Source: a bacterium
GTDB lineage: Bacteria > Armatimonadota > UBA5829
NCBI GenBank assembly: GCA_021372295.1
Contig: JAJFUS010000053.1
Span: forward strand, 1-64,000
DNA length: 64,000 nt
Reading direction: 5' to 3'
Shown here: positions 19,113 to 28,514 of the stretch, piece by piece
How the letters are laid out: each line of letters opens with the position of its first letter
Numbering within the stretch: position 1 is the first letter of the stretch
Notes under the pieces: generated by a model
What the model was told of the DNA's origin: nothing
Databases searched by the model: none
The model's input: only the letters and a program-made list of their open reading frames with translations
Translations under genes and position numbers: made by a program

Positions 19113-20477
19113 ATGATGAATCAGCCTGTAAGGACGATGAAAATAATAGTCTTTATGACTGTGATAACGTGCGCGTTGGCTCTAACATTTGTGTCCTGCA
19201 GAAAACCCAGCGTTACTCAACTGGCCAATGGAACAGTTGACTCTATGGCCAAGGGTGACTTTGCCTCCGCGACCAAGAACTTCGACAACACCATGAAGGC
19301 CGTTATGTCCATGAAGATATTGCGCCAAACTTGGTTGCAGTTAACGGCACAAGTAGGGGCATTTAAGTCACGCATTGGGAGCCGCAAGGTAAAGGGAAAT
19401 GGCTTTCAGATTGTGTACGTGACCTGTCAGTTCGAGAAGACCACCATGGACATCAAGGTTGTCTTTGACAAAGATGGTAATATCGGCGGACTTTGGTTCA
19501 TTCCAATTGTTTTCGCGGGTAGCGTGCATTACTCGCCTCCAGCTTATGTGCATAGAGACCGTTTTGTTGAGCGGAAAGTCACTGTCGGCAACGGTGAGTG
19601 GAAGTTACCCGGTACACTCGCCATACCGAAAGGCAAAGGACCATTTCCCGCCATTGTTTTGGTTCATGGCTCTGGCCCAAGTGATCGGGATGAGACCATA
19701 GGGCCAAACAAGCCGTTCAAGGACATCGCATGGGGTCTGGCATCAAGAGGAATTGCAGTTCTGCGTTACGACAAACGCACGAAGGTCTATGGCCGGAAAG
19801 CCATAGATGACAATTTCACCGTAAAAGAAGAAGTAATAGACGACGCACTGGCTGCGGTCGAAGTGCTAAGGAAGTCGCAGAAGATTGCGCCGGACAGGAT
19901 TTTCGTTCTCGGGCACAGCACTGGTGGCTTTCTCATCCCGAGGATTGGCAACGCCGACCAAAATATCGCTGGGCTGATCGTAATGGCAGGGTGCACCCGT
20001 CCAATAATGGATGTGATCTTAGGTCAAATTACGTACATAGCTTCACTAAACCAACTGATGACTGATGAAGCAAAGAAAGAGATCGACAATTACAAACAGC
20101 AGATTGCGATTGTGAGAAGCCTAAAACCCTCAGCCAACTCGTCTGCTTCATCGCTCATAATGGGCGTACCTGCCTCATACTGGTTAGACCTCCGCAGCTA
20201 TGCTCCGGCTGAGATGGCAAAGTCGCTGAAACAGCCAATGCTTATCATGCAGGGCGAACGGGACTACCAGTCTACGACCGCCGATTTCAAGATATGGAAG
20301 GATGCACTCTGCTCTCGAAACGACGTCACACTGAAGCTCTACCCAGACCTGAATCACCTCTTCATAACGGGAATCGGCAAGGCTACACCAGAGGATTACG
20401 ATAAGCCCGGCTCTCTGGCCCAGACCGTAATTGAGGATATCACTTCCTGGATTGGCGCGCAAGTCAAGAACAATTAG
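19113..20477 (+). CDS. Putative lipoprotein: DUF3887-like domain plus alpha/beta-hydrolase
   Basis: 454 aa from ATG 19113 (a second ATG at 19116), preceded by GAGAGGAGA. The N-terminus ends in TFVSC, a plausible lipobox with Cys29. Residues about 33-130 (LANGTVDSMAKGDFASATKN) fit the DUF3887 dimer-type domain often fused to hydrolases. The hydrolase begins with a VERKVTVGNGEWKLPGTLAI strand. It has the oxyanion HGSGP, nucleophile elbow GHSTGG, acid GERDYQS and catalytic LNHLF histidine. All three catalytic residues are present. It probably cleaves an ester or acyl bond of an unknown substrate at the cell envelope. Flanking sequence on both sides looks decayed, so this gene may have arrived by transfer. 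Confidence 0.88.
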   Translation: MMNQPVRTMKIIVFMTVITCALALTFVSCRKPSVTQLANGTVDSMAKGDFASATKNFDNTMKAVMSMKILRQTWLQLTAQVGAFKSRIGSRKVKGNGFQIVYVTCQFEKTTMDIKVVFDKDGNIGGLWFIPIVFAGSVHYSPPAYVHRDRFVERKVTVGNGEWKLPGTLAIPKGKGPFPAIVLVHGSGPSDRDETIGPNKPFKDIAWGLASRGIAVLRYDKRTKVYGRKAIDDNFTVKEEVIDDALAAVEVLRKSQKIAPDRIFVLGHSTGGFLIPRIGNADQNIAGLIVMAGCTRPIMDVILGQITYIASLNQLMTDEAKKEIDNYKQQIAIVRSLKPSANSSASSLIMGVPASYWLDLRSYAPAEMAKSLKQPMLIMQGERDYQSTTADFKIWKDALCSRNDVTLKLYPDLNHLFITGIGKATPEDYDKPGSLAQTVIEDITSWIGAQVKNN

Positions 20478-20641
20478 AGCATGTTTGCACAAAGCAATGC
20501 ATCAGCGATTATTGCAAAGTAGATGAACCCGCAGAACATTACATCCAACTTGTCGTATCTAGTGAATATCTTTTGAAACCGTTTCAGACGCAGAAAACGG
20601 CGCTTAACCCAGATTGTTCTATTCGCCAAGACGGCAGTGTA
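20474..20641 (-). pseudogene. C-terminal remnant of an IS5-like transposase
   Basis: The minus strand reads VKRRFLRLKRFQKIFTRYDK, then LDVMFCGFIYFAIIADALL and CANML before a stop. This is the arginine-rich and hydrophobic C-terminal end typical of IS5-family DDE transposases (KRFxxIxTRYDKL). The frame is open for only about 55 codons and is interrupted by a TGA, so the catalytic part is gone. The stop codon overlaps the stop of the convergent hydrolase gene. No terminal inverted repeats could be matched by eye. Confidence 0.7.
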
Positions 20642-20661
20642 TCACTCGCGTCAAGTATATC

Positions 20662-20691
20662 ATGGGCCGGGACATAATTGCCCCGGCCCAT
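20662..20691. terminator. Strong GC-rich terminator after glnN
   Basis: ATGGGCCGGG (20662-20671) pairs perfectly with CCCGGCCCAT (20682-20691) around a 10-nt loop. It lies 30 nt after the stop of the minus-strand glnN and also shields glnN from the transposase remnant. Confidence 0.7.
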
Positions 20692-20721
20692 CATTTATCC
20701 ATTATTGGTTATTTTTACCGA

Positions 20722-22836
20722 TTATCTCAAGAACAACATTTCTGCATAAGTCGGCAGCGGCCACATATCGGCATCAACGATCATCTCCAGAGCATCGGCG
20801 GCCTTGCGAACCGCGCCCATCGCGGAGATGACGTTATCGCGGTAGGCTCTTGCCTGCTTTGGAATATCGTCAACGGCAGCCGACTTCTCGACGGCCTCTT
20901 CCAGCTTCACGATGCCCACCTGCAGTTCGTCGATCAAGGCGCATGTGTCGGCAAGAACCTTGCTCTGCGCTTTAGATGAAGCTCCGGCGGCCTTCACCGC
21001 GTTGATTGTGTTGGCGATTGCGCCGGAGAAATCGATTGCCGCGGGCAGAATCTGGCGCTTGGCTATCGCGATGGTGGCCAGACCTTCGATATTGATCTCC
21101 TTGCAGTATCTTTCCAGCAGAATCTCGTGGCGAGCATGGAGTTCGCCCTTTGAGAGAACGCCGTGCTGCGCGAAAAGTCTTGCCACATCCTCGTCGATCA
21201 TTGCATCCAGAGCATCGACTGAGTTCCTGACATTCGGCAGGCCGCGCTTTTCGGCTTCGGCTGCCCATTCGGCTGTGTAATTGTCGCCGTTGAAGATGAC
21301 TCTCGCGTGCTCTTTCGCGATCCTGGCGAGAATTTCCTGAGCCTTCGCGCTCACGTCTGAAGCCTTGTCAAGCGCGTCGGCGATCTCGCAGAGAACATCG
21401 GCGACTATGCTGTTCAAGATGAAGTTCGGGCCGGATGTGGACTGTGTCGAACCGACCATTCTGAACTCGAATTTGTTGCCGGTAAACGCGAACGGCGAAG
21501 TTCGATTGCGATCTGTGCAGTCCTTGGGAAGTTGAGGCAGAGTGCTTACGCCGAGTTTCAACTTGCCGCCGGTCTTGCTGCTTGTCGCGCCGCCGTTAGC
21601 GATCTGCTCGAAGATGTCGGTGAGCTGATCGCCCAGGAAGACCGACACAATCGCGGGCGGAGCTTCGTTCGCGCCGAGGCGATGGTCGTTGCCGGAGGTC
21701 GCTACACTTGACCTGAGCAGCGGAGCGAATTTATCGACCGCTCGAACGATCGCGCACACCATTATCAGGAACTGCTCATTATCATGCGGGGTGCTGCCCG
21801 GTTCGAGCAGGTTTATGCCGTCGTCGGTGACCATCGACCAGTTGTTGTGTTTGCCCGAACCATTGACTCCGGCGAACGGCTTCTCGTGAAGCAGGCAGAC
21901 GAAACCGTGGCGGATGGCGACCTTCTGCATTGTCTCCATCGTGAGCTGGTTGTGGTCGGTGGCGACGTTGACGGTCGCGAAAATGGGAGCCAGCTCGTAC
22001 TGAGCCGGAGCAACCTCGTTGTGCTGAGTCTTGGCGGAGACGCCCAGTTTCCACAACTCTTCGTTTAGTTCAGTCATGTAGGAAGCCACGCGCTCGTGAA
22101 TGGAGCCGAAATAGTGGTCTTCCATTTCCTGACCTTTGGGCGGCGCGGCTCCGAAGAGCGTGCGACCGCAGAGAATAAGGTCCATTCTGTCTTTCACAAA
22201 TTCGGCGTCGACAAGAAAATACTCCTGCTCGGGACCAAGTGTCGCGATGACTCGGTTGGAAGTCGTGTTGCCCAACGCTTTAAGCACGCGCATAGCCTGC
22301 TTGTTCAAAGCGTCCATTGAGCGCAGAAGTGGGGTCTTCTTGTCCAGAGCCTCGCTGGTATAAGAGCAGAACGCGCTTGGTATATATAAGGAAATGCTGT
22401 CGCCGTTTTCCTTGACAAAAACCGGAGAAGTGCAGTCCCACGCGGTGTATCCGCGAGCCTCGAATGTCGCGCGAAGTCCGCCGGACGGGAATGATGAAGC
22501 ATCAGGCTCGCCCTGGGTCAGTTCCTTGCCGCTGAACTCCATAATGGTGCGGCCGTCCATTGTTGGGGAAATGAATGCATCGTGCTTTTCGGCGGTAACG
22601 CCGGTCATCGGCTGGAACCAGTGGCAGAAATGGGTCGCACCCTTCTCGATGGCCCAGTCTTTCATTGCGTTTGCCACGGTGTTGGCTATGCATGGATCGA
22701 GCGCAGCGCCCTGATCGATGGTGCGCTTGATGGACTTGTATACGTCCTTCGGCAGGCGCTCACGCATAACCGCATCGCTAAATACATTTGAGCCGTAAAG
22801 ACTGTTGACAGGCTCGCTGACATTTGGGTTACTCAT
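20722..22836 (-). CDS. glnN: Glutamine synthetase type III
   Basis: 704 aa, the size of GSIII rather than the roughly 450-aa GSI. It makes glutamine from glutamate, ammonia and ATP in the cytoplasm. The start has AGAGGAAG upstream. GSIII-specific sequences are visible: [13 protein letters not shown] at the N-terminus, [40 protein letters not shown], the ATP/glutamate segment [25 protein letters not shown], and [17 protein letters not shown] near residue 430. The long C-terminal helical extension of the type is present. No PII or amt genes lie next to it. It appears to be transcribed alone, with terminators on the downstream side. Confidence 0.97.
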   Translation of the reverse strand: MSNPNVSEPVNSLYGSNVFSDAVMRERLPKDVYKSIKRTIDQGAALDPCIANTVANAMKDWAIEKGATHFCHWFQPMTGVTAEKHDAFISPTMDGRTIMEFSGKELTQGEPDASSFPSGGLRATFEARGYTAWDCTSPVFVKENGDSISLYIPSAFCSYTSEALDKKTPLLRSMDALNKQAMRVLKALGNTTSNRVIATLGPEQEYFLVDAEFVKDRMDLILCGRTLFGAAPPKGQEMEDHYFGSIHERVASYMTELNEELWKLGVSAKTQHNEVAPAQYELAPIFATVNVATDHNQLTMETMQKVAIRHGFVCLLHEKPFAGVNGSGKHNNWSMVTDDGINLLEPGSTPHDNEQFLIMVCAIVRAVDKFAPLLRSSVATSGNDHRLGANEAPPAIVSVFLGDQLTDIFEQIANGGATSSKTGGKLKLGVSTLPQLPKDCTDRNRTSPFAFTGNKFEFRMVGSTQSTSGPNFILNSIVADVLCEIADALDKASDVSAKAQEILARIAKEHARVIFNGDNYTAEWAAEAEKRGLPNVRNSVDALDAMIDEDVARLFAQHGVLSKGELHARHEILLERYCKEINIEGLATIAIAKRQILPAAIDFSGAIANTINAVKAAGASSKAQSKVLADTCALIDELQVGIVKLEEAVEKSAAVDDIPKQARAYRDNVISAMGAVRKAADALEMIVDADMWPLPTYAEMLFLR

Positions 22837-23094
22837 TTGTAATCTTCCTCTCTCAATAATAAAGTGCAGGCAGACATAGCCGCGGTAATGCGCCCTTGCA
22901 TATCCATACCAATAGTTATAACACTACACCGCACAGCTTCGCAACTATTATCTCGCTTAATTGTTTCGTGTTTGTTTCGCAAGGTTTAAGCGTTTGTATC
23001 CGACAGTGATTTCGGGCAACATCTGATGAGTTGAAAGACGCTAGGATACCGAGGCGAGGTTTTCGTAAAATCAGCTGTAGTTTTATGCAAATTA

Positions 23095-23123
23095 TTGACA
23101 TTTTACATATGATGTGTTAAAAC
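23095..23123 (+). promoter_or_regulatory. Sigma-70-type promoter candidate for the PEP-CTERM gene
   Basis: TTGACA (23095-23100) and TAAAAC (23118-23123) are separated by 17 bp. The -35 box is perfect and the -10 weak. Transcription from here would give a leader of about 100 nt containing the nested hairpin at 23162-23209. The remainder of 22837-23094 shows no gene. Confidence 0.45.
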
Positions 23124-23161
23124 ACTATACAAGCTAATGGCCCCTTGGCTGCCGTAGTAGC

Positions 23162-23209
23162 TGCCTGGGCGCAATGCAGTATTTGCATTGGAACAAAGAG
23201 GGCCAGGCA
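23162..23209 (+). promoter_or_regulatory. Nested hairpin in the 5' leader of the PEP-CTERM gene
   Basis: An outer stem TGCCTGG (23162-23168) with CCAGGCA (23203-23209) encloses a perfect inner hairpin CAATGCA-GTATT-TGCATTG (23172-23190). The structure ends immediately before the ribosome binding site AGGAAGGA and 20 nt before the ATG. Folding could modulate translation. It matches no riboswitch class I recognise by eye. Confidence 0.5.
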
Positions 23210-23228
23210 ACAGGAAGGATGCAATACG

Positions 23229-23828
23229 ATGTATAAAGTAATTCTGCACGTTGTTATAATCGTAGTTTTACTCATGTCGTGTGAGCTCGTAGCATGGGCT
23301 TTCACTTATACAGAGGCAACCGACGCCGGCCAGTCACTTTCAACGGCGTTGGCGGTGCCGAGCGGGGCTAACAGTATTATCGGCGCATTAAGCCCGGTTG
23401 GGGATATCGACATATATCGCCTGACGTTTGGGACGTCCGCTAATCTTACCATAAGAGTAACCTATACCGACACCTATTTCGACTCCGATACATTCGTGTT
23501 CGACAGCGCCGGTCATCCCCTCGGGAACTACGACGCCAGCCTGTTTACCGTCGCGATAACTCCGGGCACGTATTATCTGGCAGTGTCGGATTGGAACACG
23601 GCCGCCACGGATGATTCAGGTACTACGATTGCGGACGACCGTTATAATATCCTCGATACCAGCGCCGTCTTTGGAGGATGGGTAATGAACGAAGACGGCG
23701 GCGCTTTGAACGGCGGCCCGTATTTTATATCGCTCTCGACGGCAACTGTGCCCGAGCCATCCTCGATATTGCTCATTGTGTTAGGTGCCAGCACAGTCGC
23801 TGCTCTGAGGATAAAGCGACGCAACTAG
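23229..23828 (+). CDS. PEP-CTERM sorted protein with a pre-peptidase-type beta domain
   Basis: 199 aa. ATG 23229 has AGGAAGGA upstream, and a signal peptide (VILHVVIIVVLLMSC) follows. Residues about 35-150 form a PPC-like beta-sandwich (GDIDIYRLTF, ITPGTYYLAVSDW), common in secreted proteins. The C-terminus VPEPSSILLIVLGASTVAAL followed by RIKRRN is a complete PEP-CTERM signal: PEP motif, hydrophobic helix, basic end. Such proteins are processed by an exosortase and exported, usually into extracellular polysaccharide. No exosortase gene is visible here. A second PEP-CTERM protein lies at 40578-41171. Confidence 0.9.
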   Translation: MYKVILHVVIIVVLLMSCELVAWAFTYTEATDAGQSLSTALAVPSGANSIIGALSPVGDIDIYRLTFGTSANLTIRVTYTDTYFDSDTFVFDSAGHPLGNYDASLFTVAITPGTYYLAVSDWNTAATDDSGTTIADDRYNILDTSAVFGGWVMNEDGGALNGGPYFISLSTATVPEPSSILLIVLGASTVAALRIKRRN

Positions 23829-23928
23829 AGGCCGAGCGGCAGAACTCCAACTGTTTGCATTTGGGTTTTTCGGCTTTACGGCGTCAGATTGGGTGAACCA
23901 TTTTGCCCGTTTTGTCGTCTTATACTAA

Positions 23929-25713
23929 GTGAGTATGCCGAATATCAGACGAATATACAAAATCGCTATTACAACAGCGCTGCTGGCTTTTTCATGCAGC
24001 GCCGTTTTTTGCGCGTCCAAGAGCTATCTTGAGCACGTGTCGGATGCACTCGCCGCTCTGGAGCAGGGCGACACAAATAACAGCGCCGCCGCACTCAGCG
24101 AAGCTATAACCTGCAATTCCGGTGACCCGCTTGCGCATACGGCGCTCGGCCTGACGTACGCAAGCGGGGGTCGCCACGATGCCGCGCGCGAGGAGTTCGA
24201 TCAAGCTCTGAACCTCGACAAAGACTGCGCACAGGCTGCTTACGGCAAAGGCTTGCTGTGTCTGATCAACGGACAGCTTGGCCAGGCCGCGTCGTGCTTT
24301 GGCAACGCCCAGGCAAAAGACCCCAATTTGCCTGTAGAGGGCGCAATCGAATACGTGAATGCGATTGAGTCCGGGACATATAAGATCGACGATAACCCCG
24401 GCGATGACGAATGCCTCGCAGCGATGAATGCGCTTGCGCTGATGAGCAAGAACCGGCATTCCGAGGCTGCGGCAGTCCTGAAAAATCTTCAGCAGAGCGC
24501 TTCAGGCGATGCCTTCGGTGAGCGAATAGGCTGTGCGATGTCATTCTTGAGGAGTGCGCCTGTTCATGTGTCCGGCTGGCCGATCAAGGATACCGACAGA
24601 TCGAAGTCCGGCGCTCCGAAAAATCTCCCGGAGGTGTCCGGCACGACCACTCTCAAAGCTGATCTCAGAAAAGCCGGAGATGTACGCATTGTGACGTTCT
24701 TTGTTGACGGCAGGCTGGTCGGAATGACGAACAACCCGCCGTTTACGTATCCTTGGGATACGTCGCGTACGGCGAATGGCGTGCACTCGGTCAAGATCGT
24801 GGGCTGCGACTCGGACGGCATGATCCTCTGCGACAAAACCATGCAGGTGATCGTGCGAAATATCAAATCGGGTGGGACGGCTGACCTGGTGTCGGGCAAG
24901 GAAGCCGCTGCTCTGTGGTCGAGGCTCTGGCGGATTATGCGGCTCAAACCGTCGCGGGCGGGGATCAACTACAGTCTGGCCCAGTGCGCGATCAGACTTC
25001 AGGACGAACCGACCGCCATCGACGCGCTTGAGCGGACAATCGCCGCCAACCCCAACTATCTGGATGCATCAGACCTGATTGCAAAGCTAAATGCGCCAAA
25101 CGGGAACAGTGCGAAGCTTTACGGCGTCAAGACAAATAGGAGAGTAATAGCGCTCACATTCGACGACGGCCCAAAGCCGGATTCCGGCGTGCTTCTCGAC
25201 TTGCTGAAAGAGAAGGGTGTAAAGGCGACTTTTTTTGTCGTCGGCAAGCAGGTCGAGGCGAACCCGAGCGTGTTGAAGCGGATGGCCGTCGAAGGGCACG
25301 ACATCCAGAATCATACATATAATCACCGGGCGCTGGAGTTTCTTTCGGCCAAGGAGGTCGAGCAGGAAATAGCTGCCGGGTCGGTCTGCGTCCGTGACCT
25401 GACTGGAAAAGGCACGGGCTTTATAAGGCCTCCGGGCGCTCGCGCGGGCAGAAAGTTGCCTGAGATCGTGAAATCTTTAGGGATGACCGCCGTGTACTGG
25501 TCGGCGAACTGCGTATCGTTCGAAGGCACTACCAAAGCGAAAATGCTTCACTACGCAGTGTCGTCGGCGAAGCCCGGCGGCATCATACTGATGCATAATC
25601 AGGAAGGCGTGACTCTCCAGGCGCTGCCGGAAATAATCGACGCGCTGAGGAGCAAGGGATATACATTCGTCACTGTGTCGGAACTGGCCAATAACGCGGA
25701 ATTTCGGAACTAA
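23929..25713 (+). CDS. Secreted TPR protein with Ig-like domain and polysaccharide deacetylase (NodB) domain
   Basis: 594 aa. GTG 23929 or ATG 23935 could be the start; the signal peptide (LLAFSCSAVFCAS) is included either way. Residues about 35-200 form TPR-like helices (AHTALGLTYASGGRHDAARE). Residues about 235-315 form an Ig-like strand domain ending in the WDTSRTANGVHSVKIV motif. Another TPR segment follows (NYSLAQCAIRLQDEPTAIDA). The NodB domain starts near residue 398: TFDDGP, HDIQNHTYNH with the two metal His, RPPGARAG, and LMHNQEG. It should remove acetyl groups from a cell-wall or exopolysaccharide sugar outside the membrane. The TPR half may bind a partner. All catalytic motifs are present. 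Confidence 0.92.
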   Translation: MSMPNIRRIYKIAITTALLAFSCSAVFCASKSYLEHVSDALAALEQGDTNNSAAALSEAITCNSGDPLAHTALGLTYASGGRHDAAREEFDQALNLDKDCAQAAYGKGLLCLINGQLGQAASCFGNAQAKDPNLPVEGAIEYVNAIESGTYKIDDNPGDDECLAAMNALALMSKNRHSEAAAVLKNLQQSASGDAFGERIGCAMSFLRSAPVHVSGWPIKDTDRSKSGAPKNLPEVSGTTTLKADLRKAGDVRIVTFFVDGRLVGMTNNPPFTYPWDTSRTANGVHSVKIVGCDSDGMILCDKTMQVIVRNIKSGGTADLVSGKEAAALWSRLWRIMRLKPSRAGINYSLAQCAIRLQDEPTAIDALERTIAANPNYLDASDLIAKLNAPNGNSAKLYGVKTNRRVIALTFDDGPKPDSGVLLDLLKEKGVKATFFVVGKQVEANPSVLKRMAVEGHDIQNHTYNHRALEFLSAKEVEQEIAAGSVCVRDLTGKGTGFIRPPGARAGRKLPEIVKSLGMTAVYWSANCVSFEGTTKAKMLHYAVSSAKPGGIILMHNQEGVTLQALPEIIDALRSKGYTFVTVSELANNAEFRN

Positions 25714-25793
25714 AAAAATCCGGCTGGCGGCGAAGGAATGCGGCAGTACGAAGTATAAGTTCTATAAGACAGCAAGTTGAGGAGTAAGGTTCA

Positions 25794-26603
25794 ATGATAT
25801 TGACTCGAAAGACAGCCGCTACGCTGGCGGCCATACTGGTCTTTTCGACAACATCCGTGATGGCCCTGGCTGCGAAGGGCGCATCCAAGGTTTATGTACC
25901 GAAAAACATCCTAAAAGGCGCGAAAGTGGCCTCAGGGAGAGCGTTTTACAAGACGAATGTCCCAGAGGACAGCCTTGCGGGTATTCGCCTTGGACGCGAA
26001 GCCAAGGAGATTCTGGTCAAGTGGGGTAATCCGTCTCGAATCACTGTGGGATCGGTTTCGTCTGATGGTGCGGCTGCGGGCGTTCCTGGTTCGCCTGCCG
26101 ATGCTAGCTCGACCAATCCTTTTGTGGCTATGGCTCCGGGGCTCAATACGGCTGCCGGAATGCTTGGGATGCAGGGTTCGTCATTTAGCGGTACGGGTCT
26201 TCCAACACTTCCAGGGATGCCAGTGCCCGGAACTGCGGCCATTGGTCAGGCGTTGCCAAATGGCGGAACAAATTCGACGCTGACAGAAGAAGAAGTCACC
26301 TGGACTTATGACCTCAATGGCGGCATCACGCTTGAGTTTATCATAACCGATGGCCTTATTACTCAGATCACTGTCGGCGGATCAGGCCCGTGGGGTCTCT
26401 CAAAAACGCGCACCGGACTGCAGCTCGGCGATACATATAAACTGACGCTGTGGGTGTGCGGCTACCCCGAGTCTCAGAAGTATGTAGGGCGCTTCCTTAG
26501 AGTGAGCTATGTGAACAAGAACAGAGCACTGTTTACGTTCCTAAAAAACAAGCTCGTCGGCGTGACTATCGCAATGGTCCCGACGGAGTTGACGCTGCAA
26601 TAG
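25794..26603 (+). CDS. Secreted protein with two BamE/SmpA-like halves, function unknown
   Basis: 269 aa. The ATG has a GAGGAG-like site (TTGAGGAGTAAGG) upstream. A signal peptide ends near ALAAKG. Residues about 58-85 (LAGIRLGREAKEILVKWGNP) and about 200-225 (TGLQLGDTYKLTLWVCGYPE) both read like the small beta-alpha domain of SmpA/OmlA (BamE), in which a ligand-dependent ratio of helix and hairpin binds envelope partners. They are separated by a Gly/Pro/Ser-rich linker. It lies 20 nt upstream of dnaG, so it may be the first gene of the dnaG-rpoD transcript. BamE-like function is inferred only. Confidence 0.75.
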   Translation: MILTRKTAATLAAILVFSTTSVMALAAKGASKVYVPKNILKGAKVASGRAFYKTNVPEDSLAGIRLGREAKEILVKWGNPSRITVGSVSSDGAAAGVPGSPADASSTNPFVAMAPGLNTAAGMLGMQGSSFSGTGLPTLPGMPVPGTAAIGQALPNGGTNSTLTEEEVTWTYDLNGGITLEFIITDGLITQITVGGSGPWGLSKTRTGLQLGDTYKLTLWVCGYPESQKYVGRFLRVSYVNKNRALFTFLKNKLVGVTIAMVPTELTLQ

Positions 26604-26624
26604 CGTATCGGCAGGTGAAAGAAA

Positions 26625-28439
26625 TTGAGCTCGTTCCGCTACCCCGTGGAGGAAATCCGCGAACGGTGCGACCTTGTGGAGATTGTCTCGGCACACGTCG
26701 CGCTGCGGAAGACGGGCAGAACGTATAAGGGCTTGTGCCCGTTTCACAATGAAAAGACGCCGTCCTTCAACGTAGACCCGGATCGCCAGCTATGGAAGTG
26801 TTTCGGGTGCGGAGAAGGTGGGGACGTCTTTTCTTTTGTGCAGAAGGTGGAAAACCTGACCTTTCCGGAGGCTGTCGAACAGCTTGCGCGAAAGGTCGGT
26901 GTCACGATTGAGCATTCCGATCAGGCAGCCAAGGCACTCAGCGAACGGGATCGACTGTTTCGGGCAAATAACGTTGCATGCACGTTTTTTCGGAAATCGC
27001 TGGAGAGTTCGGCAAAGGCGAAAGAATATCTGGCCAGGCGCGGGCTGGCTCAATCGACTGTGGAGAAGTATAGGTTGGGTTACGCGCCGGGAAACTGGGA
27101 CGACCTGCTCAATCATCTGATGCGACAGCGCATCAGCCCGGCGGATGCGGTCAAGGCGGGGCTCATCAAGCCCAGAGAAAGCTCGCAGGGGTTTTACGAC
27201 ATCTTTCGAGACCGGCTGATGTTTCCGATTTTAGACTCGCAGGAGCGCGTGATCGGGTTCGGCGGACGTGTAATGGGTGATGGCGAGCCGAAATATCTCA
27301 ACTCGCCGGAGACGCCGCTTTTTGTTAAAAATCGAACGCTTTACGGGCTGAATTTTGCTAGACGGGCGATTACGTCAAATGACAGCGTCTTAATAGTAGA
27401 AGGCTATATGGACGTGATAGCTGCCCAGGAAGCCGGATTTGAAAATACCGTGGCCACTCTGGGAACGGCTCTCACCGAGGAGCACGTAAATGTAATAGCG
27501 CGGTTCACTCGCAATGTGGTGTTGTCGTTCGACGCCGATTCCGCCGGAATGAAAGCGGCGCTGAGAAGTTCGCCAATTTTTGAACGCGCGGGGTTCAATA
27601 CACGTATATTGAGTATGCCCAAAGGCGAAGACCCTGACAGCATGCTGCGCGGAGGAAACGTTTCGGGGTTCGCCAGCGTAATAAAGTCTGCAGTTTCTAT
27701 ATCAGACTTCCGAATCGGCCTGATTCTTGCAAGGTATGACATGAGTTCGGATGAGGGCAGAGCCGACGCGCTGAAGAAAATCGCCGGTGTGATTGCTGAG
27801 GCCGAAAGTGTGGTCGACCGAGAGAGGTTGATACGCAATCTGGCGAAGTATCACCCGAATTTCAGCACCGGAACGACGCTCGCTGAGGATCACTTGCGGG
27901 CGGAAGTGAATCGTTTTCGGTCTAAACTGGCCAGAAACGTTCCAAATCGGACGGAATCTGCAAAGAAGGAAACTGTCGGGTCGGTGAAGAAGCCGATCAC
28001 TAAGCTAAGTCTCTTGCGTCGTTCCGAATGTTTATTACTGGGTATAATAATTCTTCGGAACTCAGATGCAAACAAGGTATTTGATGCCTTGCCGCCGAAG
28101 GAGTTTACTGGGGAAGATACTTGTCTGCTCGCGCAAACAGTGAGTAGACTATACTCCGAGACGGGAAAAATAGATCAGGAGAGACTGCGATCAGAAGTCG
28201 CGGGCACTCCTGCCGAAAAGTTATTAATGGACCTTTTCATGGGGTTGGACGATTCTGAGATGAATCATCCGGCCAGCGAACTGGTGCATGTAATACAGAA
28301 TCATAAAAAAAACGAACGGCGACAACGAATGCGTGCCCTGGCTGCACAGATTCAGGCAGGAACGATAAGTCGCAGCGATCCTGAGTACGAGGAATGGGCT
28401 AGACTGGTTAAAGAGACCTCCAGCCCATGGCGACGTTAG
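26625..28439 (+). CDS. dnaG: DNA primase
   Basis: 604 aa from a TTG at 26625, with AGGTGA upstream. It makes RNA primers at the replication fork. The N-terminal CHC2 zinc ribbon shows CPFHNEKTPSFNV and WKCFGCGEGGD. The TOPRIM core shows VLIVEGYMDVIAAQ and VVLSFDADSAG. A C-terminal DnaB-binding helical domain is present (about residues 450-600) with moderate divergence. The gene precedes rpoD in the usual dnaG-rpoD order of bacterial macromolecular-synthesis operons. Confidence 0.97.
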   Translation: MSSFRYPVEEIRERCDLVEIVSAHVALRKTGRTYKGLCPFHNEKTPSFNVDPDRQLWKCFGCGEGGDVFSFVQKVENLTFPEAVEQLARKVGVTIEHSDQAAKALSERDRLFRANNVACTFFRKSLESSAKAKEYLARRGLAQSTVEKYRLGYAPGNWDDLLNHLMRQRISPADAVKAGLIKPRESSQGFYDIFRDRLMFPILDSQERVIGFGGRVMGDGEPKYLNSPETPLFVKNRTLYGLNFARRAITSNDSVLIVEGYMDVIAAQEAGFENTVATLGTALTEEHVNVIARFTRNVVLSFDADSAGMKAALRSSPIFERAGFNTRILSMPKGEDPDSMLRGGNVSGFASVIKSAVSISDFRIGLILARYDMSSDEGRADALKKIAGVIAEAESVVDRERLIRNLAKYHPNFSTGTTLAEDHLRAEVNRFRSKLARNVPNRTESAKKETVGSVKKPITKLSLLRRSECLLLGIIILRNSDANKVFDALPPKEFTGEDTCLLAQTVSRLYSETGKIDQERLRSEVAGTPAEKLLMDLFMGLDDSEMNHPASELVHVIQNHKKNERRQRMRALAAQIQAGTISRSDPEYEEWARLVKETSSPWRR

Positions 28440-28514
28440 TGCCAAGTGCGCGCCGTTCTATACAGGTAATGACTGACGTTTCGTGCTCCGCCAGTTGAAG
28501 GGGGATGATTTCGA

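Noticed and set aside
23162..23209. Cyclic-di-GMP (GEMM) riboswitch
   Set aside because: The conserved GEMM segments could not be found; only simple nested pairing is seen.
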